From Rhizobiales bacterium PAR1 (lineage in GTDB: Bacteria; Pseudomonadota; Alphaproteobacteria; Rhizobiales; Beijerinckiaceae): a stretch of DNA of 64,000 bases. Of the stretch, positions 29,623 to 39,715 are shown piece after piece (position 1 is the stretch's first letter; every line of letters begins with the position of its first letter). The stretch spans positions 124,001 to 188,000 of the forward strand of contig NKIW01000002.1 in NCBI GenBank assembly GCA_002256205.1. Reading direction: 5' to 3'. The notes below the pieces were generated by a model, which searched no databases, was not told where the DNA came from, and saw nothing but the letters and a program-made list of their open reading frames with translations. The position numbers and the translations under genes were made by a program.

Positions 29623-30095
29623 TTGGTACTGATCGGAACCAGCCCCTCGTCCTTCACCTTACCGAGCGCGAGCGCGGTGCGCACGTTGCGCACATTCGGC
29701 GTGGCGGTCAGGTCGGAGACAAAGGCCTGAAGGCTCGGCAGATCCTCGGTGACGCATTTCATCAGGAAATCGAAGTCACCGGAGAGCGTCCAGCATTCGC
29801 GGACGGTTTTCCAGCCCGCGACGTGCGCCTGAAACGCTGCGAGATCTGTCTCGGCCTGGCTGGCGAGATGCACGAAGGCAAAGCACACCACCGAATAGCC
29901 CAGACGCGGCGCATCGAGAATGGCGCGATACGCCTCAATATACCCCGCCTCCTGCAAAGCATGGACACGCCGGAGGCACGGCGGCGGCGTGAGCCCGACG
30001 CGGCGTGCGAGTTCAACATTGGTGAGCGCGCCATCGGCCTGCAATTCGCCGAGAATTTTCCAGTCGATGGCATCGAGGGTCGCGGCGCGCTGCAT
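29616..30095 (-). CDS. Lrp/AsnC-family transcriptional regulator
   Basis: The protein has 159 residues from ATG 30095 (a TTG 21 bp upstream is possible). The N-terminal winged helix has LDAIDWKILGELQADGALTN, then ELARRVGLTPPPCLRRVHAL. The RAM domain follows, with RECWTLSGDFDFLMKCV. It resembles Lrp regulators of amino-acid metabolism or export. It is divergent from the ELM1-family gene, with no obvious target enzyme adjacent. Family certain; target unknown. Confidence 0.95.
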   Translation of the reverse strand: MQRAATLDAIDWKILGELQADGALTNVELARRVGLTPPPCLRRVHALQEAGYIEAYRAILDAPRLGYSVVCFAFVHLASQAETDLAAFQAHVAGWKTVRECWTLSGDFDFLMKCVTEDLPSLQAFVSDLTATPNVRNVRTALALGKVKDEGLVPISTKP

Positions 30096-30240
30096 GAATA
30101 ATCCGGTGCTGTGCAAAGGTAAGGCTGGACCAACGCCGTGCGGGCCATAGAAGTGGACATCGCCAACGCAGCGGAGGATAACCGCTGCCGCGAGCCGTAC
30201 AGAAATTGCGCGCGAACGGCAACCAGAAGTCTTTAATTGC

Positions 30241-30256
30241 TAGGGTCGAAACCCTA
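30241..30256 (+). promoter_or_regulatory. Perfect hairpin/operator before ELM1-family gene
   Basis: TAGGGT-CGAA-ACCCTA is an exact 16-bp inverted repeat, ending 21 bp before the chosen TTG start. It could be an operator in the Lrp/ELM1 divergent region or a leader stem. Confidence 0.45.
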
Positions 30257-30276
30257 AAGTTCACCGGGGATTGGGC

Positions 30277-31308
30277 TTGCCACCAACCGAGATCACCACG
30301 CTGGAGGAGGCCCGCACCGCCATCACCGGCTGCACCTGCTGGGTGCTGACGGATGGCAAGGCGGGCGATCTCGCGCAGTGCCTCGGCGTCGCGGAACGAC
30401 TGGGGCTCGAGGCACAAGAGCGCGTTGTGAAGCCGCGCGCCCCCTGGCTCTGGCTGATGCCGCTGAGCTGGCGGATGCCGTTTCTGGCCATTGATCCTGC
30501 CGAAGCGCCGGGCTGTGCCGGAAGCTCGCTTCAACCACCCTACCCTGATCTCGTGATCGCTTCCGGGCGACGCGCAGCGCCCTATCTTCCGGCAATCAAA
30601 CGCGCTTCAGGCGGAAAGACCTTCACAGCGTTTCTCAAAGACCCGCGCACCGGGCCAGGCATCGCAGATTTCCTCTGGGTGCCGGCACATGATCGGCTGC
30701 GCGGCGAGAATGTCCTGACAACACTCACCTCGCCGCACCGGATTACGCCAGAGGCGCTCGCAACCCTGCGCGAGGCGCCGCCAGCGCCCATCGCTGCGCT
30801 GAAGGCCCCACGCGTGGCCGTGCTGATTGGCGGCAATTCAAAGGACTTCACCTTCACGGATGGTGATGTCCGCCGTTTCTGGGATGCCCTCGGCGCGTTG
30901 GCCTCGAGCGGTGCCTCGATTATGGCGACCGCCTCGCGCCGCACACCGCCGGAACTGCTAGAGGCCGCGCGCACGCGCATCGAGAGCGCGGGCGGCTGGT
31001 TCTGGGATGGGACGGGCGAAAACCCCTATCGCGCGCTCCTCGCCAACGCCGAGTCGCTGGTCGTGACAGCGGAATCCGTCAACATGGTCGGCGAGGCACT
31101 GGCGACCGGCAAGCCGGTGCACCTCTTCCGCCCCGGCGGTGGATCACGCAAAATCGATCAATTCTTGCGTGGACTTGAGGAAAAGGGTGTCCTCCGCCCC
31201 TTCTCCGGCGCGCTGGAACGCTATAGCTATGCCCCCATGGATGCGACGCCGGAGATTGCGATCACCCTCGCACGGCGCCTGATGACGTTTCGGAACGGGA
31301 GACTATGA
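30277..31308 (+). CDS. Mitochondrial fission ELM1-family protein
   Basis: The protein has 343 residues. Only TTG starts are available: TTG 30277 has GGGGA six bases upstream and is preferred over TTG 30271. The domain has CWVLTDGKAGDLAQCLGVAE, RAAPYLPAIKRASGG, VAVLIGGNSKDFTFTD and ESVNMVGEALATGKPVHLF, the ELM1 (PF06258) pattern, which resembles a GT-B glycosyltransferase fold. Bacterial function is unclear; possibly a sugar-nucleotide-dependent envelope role. It ends 1 bp before trxB, so the two form an operon. Confidence 0.85.
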   Translation: MPPTEITTLEEARTAITGCTCWVLTDGKAGDLAQCLGVAERLGLEAQERVVKPRAPWLWLMPLSWRMPFLAIDPAEAPGCAGSSLQPPYPDLVIASGRRAAPYLPAIKRASGGKTFTAFLKDPRTGPGIADFLWVPAHDRLRGENVLTTLTSPHRITPEALATLREAPPAPIAALKAPRVAVLIGGNSKDFTFTDGDVRRFWDALGALASSGASIMATASRRTPPELLEAARTRIESAGGWFWDGTGENPYRALLANAESLVVTAESVNMVGEALATGKPVHLFRPGGGSRKIDQFLRGLEEKGVLRPFSGALERYSYAPMDATPEIAITLARRLMTFRNGRL

Positions 31309-31309
31309 G

Positions 31310-32272
31310 ATGAGCAGCAAACACGCGAAGGTTATCGTGATCGGCTCCGGCCCCGCCGGCTATACCGCCGCGATCTATGCTGCCCGCGCGATGATGAAGC
31401 CGCTGCTGATCTCTGGCTTCGAGCCCGGCGGCCAGCTGATGATCACCACCGATGTCGAGAATTATCCCGGCTTCGCCGAGCCCATTCAGGGCCCCTGGCT
31501 GATGGAGCAGATGAAGGCGCAGGCCGAACACGTCGGCACCGAGATGATCTCGGATCACATCACCGCCGTCGATCTCTCCCGCCGCCCCTTCACGCTGACG
31601 GGGGATGGCGACGCAAAATATACCTGCGACACGCTGATCGTCGCGACGGGGGCGAAGGCGAAGTGGCTTGGCATTCCCTCGGAAGAGAAGTTCAAGGGCT
31701 TCGGCGTCTCGGCTTGCGCGACCTGCGACGGGTTTTTCTACCGCAACAAGGAAGTCATCGTCGTCGGCGGCGGCAACTCCGCCGTTGAGGAAGCGCTTTA
31801 CCTCGCCAATCTCGCGAGCAAGGTGCGAGTGATCCATCGCCGCGACGGCTTCAAGGCCGAGCGTATCCTTCAGGATCGCCTATTCGCGCACCCGAAGATC
31901 GAGGTGATCTGGGATTCGGCAATCGAGGAAATCTGCGGCACCGAAGGCCCGCTTTCCGTGACGCATGCGCGGGTGAAAAACGTCAAGACGGGCGCGATCA
32001 CCGAGGTGAAGACCGATGGCATTTTCGTCGCCATCGGCCATGCCCCGGCCTCAGGCCTCTTCGCAGGCCAGCTTGAGATGAAGGACAACGGCTATCTCAA
32101 GGTCGTCCCTGGCACGACGCAGACAAACATTGCAGGCGTCTTTGCTGCCGGTGATGTGGCGGATGACGTGTTCCGGCAGGCTGTGACAGCTGCCGGCATG
32201 GGCTGCATGGCCGCGCTGGAGGCCGAGCGCTTCATCACCGCGCATGGCGCGCAAAAGATCGCGGCGGAATAA
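31310..32272 (+). CDS. trxB: Thioredoxin-disulfide reductase
   Basis: The protein has 320 residues. The FAD motif is IGSGPAGYTAAIYAAR (11-26), the redox pair is CATC (Cys136, Cys139), and the NADPH-binding motif is VVGGGNSAVEEALYLA. The C-terminal FAD segment reads GVFAAGDVADDVFRQAV. It reduces thioredoxin with NADPH in the cytoplasm. It is directly downstream of the ELM1-family gene with a 1-bp gap. A LysR regulator follows 112 bp on. Confidence 0.98.
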   Translation: MSSKHAKVIVIGSGPAGYTAAIYAARAMMKPLLISGFEPGGQLMITTDVENYPGFAEPIQGPWLMEQMKAQAEHVGTEMISDHITAVDLSRRPFTLTGDGDAKYTCDTLIVATGAKAKWLGIPSEEKFKGFGVSACATCDGFFYRNKEVIVVGGGNSAVEEALYLANLASKVRVIHRRDGFKAERILQDRLFAHPKIEVIWDSAIEEICGTEGPLSVTHARVKNVKTGAITEVKTDGIFVAIGHAPASGLFAGQLEMKDNGYLKVVPGTTQTNIAGVFAAGDVADDVFRQAVTAAGMGCMAALEAERFITAHGAQKIAAE

Positions 32273-32384
32273 CCAACTTTTCCACCTCTCGCGGTTGCCA
32301 AACCGATTGCGCCCTGTGCTATGCTGAAACCGCATAACTGGTCTTTGGAAATCAGAGGCCTGAGGGACAGGGCGGGGCAAGACG

Positions 32385-33275
32385 TTGGACTGGGATCGTG
32401 TCAGGATTTTCTACGCCGCAGCGGAAGCTGGCAGCCTCACCCGCGCCGGAGAAACGCTCGGGCTTTCGCAATCCGCCGTCAGCCGGCAGGTTTCGGCGCT
32501 CGAATCCGAGCTGGATGTCCCGCTGTTCCATCGCCATGCACGCGGGCTGGTTCTGACCGAACAGGGCGAACTCCTGTTCCGGACCGCGCGTGAGCTTGTT
32601 ACCAAGCTCGAGCAGACCCGCGCTTCACTCTCCGACAGCCGGGAGAAACCGAACGGCGAACTAAAAGTCACTGCAAATGTCGCGCTCGGCGGCAATTGGC
32701 TGACCCCACGTCTCTCGGAATTTCTCGATCTCTACCCCGATATCAAGCTTCAGGTGATCCTGACCGACGACGAGCTGGATCTCGCCATGCGCGAGGCGGA
32801 TGTCGCGCTCCGCCTCCGGGCACCGGTTCAGGCAGACCTCATCCGCCGGCGGTTGTTCGCCGTGCATTTCCACGTCTACGCCTCGCCCGATTACCTCAAG
32901 CGCTTCGGCGCGCCGCGCGTCATTGCCGATCTCGACGAGCACCGCCTAGTGGCCTTCGGTGGCGATATTCCGGGCTATCTCGAGGATATCAACTGGCATT
33001 GCAGTGCGGGCCGGGAGCGGAAGGAACCGCGTATCCCCTCGCTTGTGGTCAATTCGATCACGGCGCTGCTCCATGCTGCCACCAGCGGAGCCGGCATCGC
33101 GGTGCTGCCGGATTACGTGGTCGATCAATCCTCGCCACTGGTGCAATTGCTGCAAGGCGAAACCATGCCTCACCTTGATTGCTACCTCGTCTTCCCCGAG
33201 GCCCTCAAGCAGGTCGCGCGCGTGCAGGTCTTCCGCGATTTCCTTGTCAGCAAGGCGCAAAGGTGGGTCTACTAA
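32385..33275 (+). CDS. LysR-family transcriptional regulator
   Basis: The protein has 296 residues starting at TTG 32385, with GGCGGGG upstream. The helix-turn-helix is SLTRAGETLGLSQSAVSRQV, followed by LESELDVPLFHRHARGL and a substrate-binding effector domain from about residue 90. No target is evident: trxB lies upstream on the same strand and msrP converges from the other side. The order trxB-lysR resembles an arrangement seen in other rhizobia, but a regulatory link is inference. Confidence 0.95.
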   Translation: MDWDRVRIFYAAAEAGSLTRAGETLGLSQSAVSRQVSALESELDVPLFHRHARGLVLTEQGELLFRTARELVTKLEQTRASLSDSREKPNGELKVTANVALGGNWLTPRLSEFLDLYPDIKLQVILTDDELDLAMREADVALRLRAPVQADLIRRRLFAVHFHVYASPDYLKRFGAPRVIADLDEHRLVAFGGDIPGYLEDINWHCSAGRERKEPRIPSLVVNSITALLHAATSGAGIAVLPDYVVDQSSPLVQLLQGETMPHLDCYLVFPEALKQVARVQVFRDFLVSKAQRWVY

Positions 33276-33282
33276 CCCATAC

Positions 33283-34236
33283 TCACATCCAGAGCTTTTC
33301 CTTCTCCAGCCCCTTGTAGAGCCCGGCGACATACTCGCCGTAGCCGTTAAAGAGCTTGGTGGGGATGCGCTTGCCGGTACCGAGCACTTCCTCGTCGGCC
33401 TGGCTCCAGCGCGGATGGCTGACCTCGGGGTTCACATTCGCCCAGAAGCCGTATTCCGAGGATTGCAGCGCCTCCCACAGGCCCTTCGGACGCTTGTCGG
33501 TGAAGGTGATGCGCGCAATCGACTTGATCGACTTGAAGCCGTATTTCCACGGCAATGCGAGACGGATCGGCGCGCCGAACTGCTTCGCCAGCGGCTTTCC
33601 ATAAGCGCCTGTCACCATAAACGCGAGTTCGTTGGACGCCTCCTCGATGGTGACGCCCTCGACGTACGGCCAAGGATAGAACGGTGCCTTCTGTCCCGGT
33701 GCCATCTTGGGATCATAGAAGGTTTCCATCCGGACGTATTTCGCGCCGGCGAGCGGCTTGAGATAATCCATCAGCGCCTTCATCGGGAAGCCCGACCACG
33801 GGATCGTCATCGACCACGCCTCAACGCAGCGATGGCGATAAAGCCGCTCCTCGCGCGGCAGCGCCATGATGAGATCGTCGATGCCGATCTCACGCTCTTT
33901 CTCGACCATGCCGTCGACCTTGAGCACCCAGGGTCGCGTCTTCAGCGCCTGCGCCATTGGCGCGACGGACTTCGAGGTGCCGAATTCATAGAAGTTGTTG
34001 TAAGCGCCGTTGATCGCCTCAGCCGTCACAGGGCGTTCGATCGTATACGCCGGATTGCGCGGATAGGGGTGCAGCGCATCGGTCTCGGGCTCGCCGGCCG
34101 CGAGAGCCGGGCGGGCCATCGCCGTGAGCGCAGCACCGGCGCCCAACGCCATGACGCTCCGGCGCGAAAGCACCAGCGCTTCCGGCGTCGCCATGCTCTC
34201 CGGCAATTCCCAACCACGGCGACGATGATACTGCAT
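33283..34236 (-). CDS. msrP: Protein-methionine-sulfoxide reductase catalytic subunit MsrP
   Basis: The protein has 317 residues from ATG 34236 (GGGAG site upstream). A Tat signal has SRRSVMALG (Arg25-Arg26). The molybdopterin domain carries the Mo-ligating Cys137 in YRHRCVEAWSM and the EFGTSKS and FGAPIRLALPWKYGFK motifs typical of YedY/MsrP. It repairs oxidised methionine in periplasmic proteins, taking electrons from the MsrQ haem membrane subunit. No msrQ gene is seen in the window, so the partner must be elsewhere or another donor used. Confidence 0.95.
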   Translation of the reverse strand: MQYHRRRGWELPESMATPEALVLSRRSVMALGAGAALTAMARPALAAGEPETDALHPYPRNPAYTIERPVTAEAINGAYNNFYEFGTSKSVAPMAQALKTRPWVLKVDGMVEKEREIGIDDLIMALPREERLYRHRCVEAWSMTIPWSGFPMKALMDYLKPLAGAKYVRMETFYDPKMAPGQKAPFYPWPYVEGVTIEEASNELAFMVTGAYGKPLAKQFGAPIRLALPWKYGFKSIKSIARITFTDKRPKGLWEALQSSEYGFWANVNPEVSHPRWSQADEEVLGTGKRIPTKLFNGYGEYVAGLYKGLEKEKLWM

Positions 34237-34314
34237 GGTGCTCTCCCTCTGTTTCGAGGAAGATAGGGCGGGCCGCGCACACGTCAAAATCACGAGCCCG
34301 TCAGAACCACGAGA

Positions 34315-35997
34315 TTATGCCGCCGGCTCCCGCAACATGCGCCTGAGCACCTTGCCGACATTGGTTTTCGGCAGGGCGTCGCGGAAGTGGATCACTTTGG
34401 GCACCTTGTAGGCCGTCAGCGTCGTGCGGCAATGCGCCCGGATCGTCTCGGCTGTCAGCCCCGGATCCTTCTTGACGATATAGGCCGCGACAGCCTCGGT
34501 CGATTGCTCATCCGGCACGCCGATGACCGCGACTTCCATCACGCCCGGATGCTGGGCAATGACTTCCTCGACCTCGTTCGGATAAACGTTGAAGCCGGAA
34601 ACGAGGATCATGTCTTTCAAGCGGTCGACGATCTTGAAGGTGCCATCGGGCATCGCGACGCCAATGTCACCCGTGCGAAAATAGCCATCCGCCGTCATCA
34701 CCTTGGCCGTCTCATCCGGGCGGTTCCAGTAGCCCGGCATCACCTGCGGGCCGCGCGCACAAATCTCGCCGGATTCGCCCTTCGGAACCGGATTACCCAT
34801 GGCATCGCGCAGGTCGATATCGGTCGAGGGCATCGGGAAGCCGATGGTCCCCGAGAATTCTTCAAGGTCGGGACGGTTGATCGTCAGCACCGGCGAGGTC
34901 TCGGAAAGGCCGTAGCCCTCGGCAATCGAACAGCCGCTGACCGCTTTCCAGCTCTTCGCAACTGCGCTTTGGGTCGCCATGCCACCAGCGACGCAGAACT
35001 TGAGGTTCGTGAAATCGACCGAGCGGATATCCGGGTGGTTCGCCAGCGCATTGTAAAGCGTGTTGACGCCCGACATAATCGTGAAGCGCGTTTTCTTCAG
35101 GATGCCGATAAAGCCGGGAATATCGCGCGGATTGGCGATCAGCAAGCAAGCTGCGCCGATCTTGACCATGAACAGGCAGCAGCAGGTGAGCGCGAAGATG
35201 TGATACAGCGGCAGCGCCGTGACCATCACATTGTCCGGCACCGCCTTGATCGCCCAACCGAGCCAGGCCTCGCACTGATGGACATTGGCGGAGACATTGC
35301 GATGCGTCAGCGCCGCGCCTTTTGAAACGCCAGTGGTCCCGCCCGTATATTGCAGAAAGGCAAGGTCATCAGCAGTGACATCGACCGCCCGCATCCCGGC
35401 CAATCGGCCCGCGCGCAGGGCATCCTTGAAGCCCACGGCCTGCGGCAATGTATAGGCCGGCACCACCTTCTTGATGTATTTGGCGACGAAGGAAACAATC
35501 GTGCCCTTCAGCCCGAGCATGTCACCGGCGGAGGCAATCACCACCTGCTTGAGGCCGGTGTGCGGCAGAGCGTCGGCAACAACATTGGCGAAGTTTTCGA
35601 GAACGAAAATCACCTCGGCGCCAGAATCGTTGATCTGATGGGTCAGCTCGCGCACGGTGTAGAGCGGATTGACGTTCACCACCGTGTAGCCGCCGATGAG
35701 GCAGCCAAACATCACGGCGGGATAAGCCATCACGTTCGGCATCATGATCGCGATACGCGTGCCCTTGGCGTAGCCTTGCGCCTGCAGATAACCGGCAACG
35801 GCGCGCGCGGCTGTGCCGATTTCGCCGAAGGTCAGCGTCTTGCCAAAGCTGATGAAGGCGGGCTTGTCGGCATAGTCCTGTACGGACCGCGTGATAAGTT
35901 CTGCCAGCGTCGGCAGACGGGCAACATCAATCTCGGAGGGCACCGCCTTCGGATAATTCGCCAACCACGGACGCGACGGATTCTCGCGATTGAACAT
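34315..35997 (-). CDS. fadD: Long-chain fatty-acid-CoA ligase
   Basis: The protein has 560 residues from ATG 35997, after a GGGGAGG site; a GTG 24 bp upstream is less likely. The AMP-binding motif is YTGGTTGVSKGA, and later blocks include EGYGLSETSPV, YFRTGDIG and DMILVSGFNVYPNEVEEV. It activates fatty acids with ATP and CoA for beta-oxidation or lipid synthesis. The upstream region has a GTTTA-N4-TAAAC palindrome, a possible fatty-acid regulator site. The fadD symbol is by motif and length. Confidence 0.93.
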   Translation of the reverse strand: MFNRENPSRPWLANYPKAVPSEIDVARLPTLAELITRSVQDYADKPAFISFGKTLTFGEIGTAARAVAGYLQAQGYAKGTRIAIMMPNVMAYPAVMFGCLIGGYTVVNVNPLYTVRELTHQINDSGAEVIFVLENFANVVADALPHTGLKQVVIASAGDMLGLKGTIVSFVAKYIKKVVPAYTLPQAVGFKDALRAGRLAGMRAVDVTADDLAFLQYTGGTTGVSKGAALTHRNVSANVHQCEAWLGWAIKAVPDNVMVTALPLYHIFALTCCCLFMVKIGAACLLIANPRDIPGFIGILKKTRFTIMSGVNTLYNALANHPDIRSVDFTNLKFCVAGGMATQSAVAKSWKAVSGCSIAEGYGLSETSPVLTINRPDLEEFSGTIGFPMPSTDIDLRDAMGNPVPKGESGEICARGPQVMPGYWNRPDETAKVMTADGYFRTGDIGVAMPDGTFKIVDRLKDMILVSGFNVYPNEVEEVIAQHPGVMEVAVIGVPDEQSTEAVAAYIVKKDPGLTAETIRAHCRTTLTAYKVPKVIHFRDALPKTNVGKVLRRMLREPAA

Positions 35998-36067
35998 CGG
36001 CTTGACCTCCCCTTGATCCACGCCCGGATGGGCGCAGCTTTTGATTCGATGTCGAAACGCATCGATT

Positions 36068-36081
36068 GTTTATATGTAAAC
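36068..36081. promoter_or_regulatory. Candidate operator upstream of fadD
   Basis: GTTTA-TATG-TAAAC is a perfect inverted repeat in AT-rich DNA 71 bp before the fadD start codon. The form fits TetR- or GntR-type fatty-acid repressors. The binding protein is not known. Confidence 0.4.
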
Positions 36082-36188
36082 TAAAGCCTACATACCATCA
36101 AAGGGTAGATTGTCCAGCTAATCTGGCAAGGGTGATTCCGCGAATATAATGCCCAAAGCAGGCCCATGGCTGGCCCGCCGAAAAGAAA

Positions 36189-37130
36189 TCAGCCTCGCTG
36201 GAGGAAAAAACGGATCAGGCGCCCGTCAATCACCAGAAGGCCGAGCGCGATCGTGAGAAATCCACCGATTTCGCGGATACCCAGCGCTTCGCCCAGCACC
36301 ACGGACCCGAAGAGGATCGCCGAGCACGGGATCAGCAGCGTCACCAGCGAGGCATTGGTCGCGCCTGCGCGGCTGAGGATGCGGAAGAACAGCACATAGG
36401 CACCGGCGGTCGAAGCAAGAGCCAGCGCCGTCAGCGCCAGAATCGAGGGCCAACCGGGGAGCGCGCGCGCGAACGGCGCATCGACGATCAGAGAAAGCGG
36501 TACCATGATCGCGGCGGAAGCCGTCATCTGCCCGGTGGCCATGACGATCGGGTCCATCTTGAGGCGGGAGAACCGCCGCCCGAAAATATTCGAAAAGCCG
36601 TAGCTAAGCGCCGCGAGCATGCAGGCGATCTGCCCGACAACGGCTGCATTGCCGACGAGATCACGCCCGGAAAACAGGATGATCACCCCGGCGAAGCCAA
36701 GCAGAACGCCAATGGCCTTGAGACCACCGATTTTTTCGTCGCGCGTGAAAAGATGCGCAAGGATCATCGTGAAAATCGGCGTCATCGCATTGATGATCGA
36801 GGCAAGGCCGCTGTTGATCCGGGTCTGGCCGAAGACGATCAGGCAGAACGGCAGCGCGCTGTTCAAAATGCCCATGCCGATAAAGGCAACGAGGCTCTCG
36901 CGCGTCAGCGGAAAATCCTTACCCATGACGCGCAGCGCGAGGTGCAGCACCAGCGCCGCAAGCAGCACGCGAAACGCCACAATGGAAATCACCGGCACAT
37001 CGCCCACCGCGATACCGACGAACAGGAAGGAACCGCCCCACAACAGCGAAAGCAGCAGCATCATGCCCCATTCGGCACGGGTCATGACTCGCGACTGGGT
37101 CGGCGCCGGCAAAACGGAGGATCTGGACAT
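36189..37130 (-). CDS. EamA/DMT-superfamily permease
   Basis: The protein has 313 residues from ATG 37130; ATG 37085 is an alternative. Ten hydrophobic helices in two repeats are visible. The first has LLSLLWGGSFLFVGIAVGDV, PALxLxxR-like AFRVLLAALVLHLALRV and TPIFTMILAHLF; the second has ALASTAGAYVLFFRILSRAG and LIPCSAILFGSVVLGEAL. These are the two EamA domains of drug/metabolite transporters. Substrate unknown. It appears to be a single gene. Confidence 0.92.
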   Translation of the reverse strand: MSRSSVLPAPTQSRVMTRAEWGMMLLLSLLWGGSFLFVGIAVGDVPVISIVAFRVLLAALVLHLALRVMGKDFPLTRESLVAFIGMGILNSALPFCLIVFGQTRINSGLASIINAMTPIFTMILAHLFTRDEKIGGLKAIGVLLGFAGVIILFSGRDLVGNAAVVGQIACMLAALSYGFSNIFGRRFSRLKMDPIVMATGQMTASAAIMVPLSLIVDAPFARALPGWPSILALTALALASTAGAYVLFFRILSRAGATNASLVTLLIPCSAILFGSVVLGEALGIREIGGFLTIALGLLVIDGRLIRFFLQRG

Positions 37131-37221
37131 GAGGTCTGCAGGAAGCCGGAAAACTGAAGGGAATCGAAACGTTGCCGCACCGTCGCATGGCTGCGATATC
37201 ATCTCCACCCGAATTCAATGA

Positions 37222-38244
37222 TCACCGTTGGGCGAAGCGGAAGCGGAAGCCGCACTGATACCAGTTTCGCGGCTCGCCAATATCAATATGTACCGCCTTG
37301 GTGTGGCAATAGGTGCCCACCCCGCCCGCTCCGGGCAGGCTGCGCAGATACTTCGCGAGCACCGCACGCTCGACGCCGGGCACGAAGAAATCCGCCGCCA
37401 TGCAGCGCCGATGATAGGAGCCGCGCCGACCGCGATCGCGCTGGCCCGAGGTAATAACCGGCGTGCCTTTGAAACGCTCGCCGGCAAGACGGATGTATTT
37501 CAGCACTTCGGGCTGAAGGCAGGCGATATTGACGTATTCGGTCTGCTTCTCGACCTGCGCGGGCTCGGGCGTCTTGGATTCCTCCGCTTCGATTTCCTCG
37601 ATGGTCGAAGCTTGCGGCTGCACGGCAATGGTCGGCAGGCGCATGGTGGGGCCAGTGTCGATTTCACCCTCGGTTTCCATCTCGGGCGCGGCGGGCGTCG
37701 CAACGGAAGGAACACCCGGCGCGCCCGGGGAAATACTGGGCACACTCGGTGCGATGGCGGAGGCGGCAGGGGCACCCGCAGCTTCGCCAGCGGCTTCCCC
37801 TCTGGGTGCGGATTGCGCATTACGCCCCGGCCTGACCGGCGGAAACGGCGCCGAGACACTGGGGTACGCCGGGACAGGTGCGGCGGAAGGCGTCGGTTGC
37901 GGTGCGGGCGCGGGTTCAACAGCAAAGCTGGGCAGGCGAAAGCTGAAACCCGAAGTCGGAGCGGGCTCCTCCTTCGGCGGTGCGGCCTCGGCAGGTGCTT
38001 CGGCCTGCGCCGGTACCTTGGTCTCGACCGGTGCAGGCGCCACTGCGCGACGCCCCGGACGAACCGGTGGCAAGGGTGCTGTGACTGTCGGGAATTGCGG
38101 CTCCGGCGCTTTGTCTTCGTCCGGTTCAGGCTCGACGATCGGCGCGACCGGCGGCGCCATCGGGTTATCCTGCGCGTGCAACGCCATAACGTCGACCAGC
38201 GTCAGCAGCGTAAATGCCATAAACAGGCGGGATAATCCGGTCAT
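37222..38244 (-). CDS. Pro-rich periplasmic peptidoglycan protein with M15/DUF882-like C-terminal domain
   Basis: The protein has 340 residues from ATG 38244. A signal peptide (LVDVMALHA) is followed by some 200 residues of Pro/Ala-rich low-complexity linker with a repeated PxPPVRPGRR/N element. The C-terminal domain has TSGQRDRGRRGSYHRRCMAADFF-type text split by SYHRRCMAAD and, later, AVHIDIGEPRNW. The His-x6-Asp and terminal His fit the M15/YcbK-type zinc carboxypeptidase core. A cell-wall remodelling role is likely. Low-complexity linkers of this type usually reach from membrane to wall. Confidence 0.8.
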   Translation of the reverse strand: MTGLSRLFMAFTLLTLVDVMALHAQDNPMAPPVAPIVEPEPDEDKAPEPQFPTVTAPLPPVRPGRRAVAPAPVETKVPAQAEAPAEAAPPKEEPAPTSGFSFRLPSFAVEPAPAPQPTPSAAPVPAYPSVSAPFPPVRPGRNAQSAPRGEAAGEAAGAPAASAIAPSVPSISPGAPGVPSVATPAAPEMETEGEIDTGPTMRLPTIAVQPQASTIEEIEAEESKTPEPAQVEKQTEYVNIACLQPEVLKYIRLAGERFKGTPVITSGQRDRGRRGSYHRRCMAADFFVPGVERAVLAKYLRSLPGAGGVGTYCHTKAVHIDIGEPRNWYQCGFRFRFAQR

Positions 38245-38283
38245 TCCGAGAAAATCCCGTCTGAATGTGGTCAATGCGTGACG

Positions 38284-39715
<1,432 letters not shown>

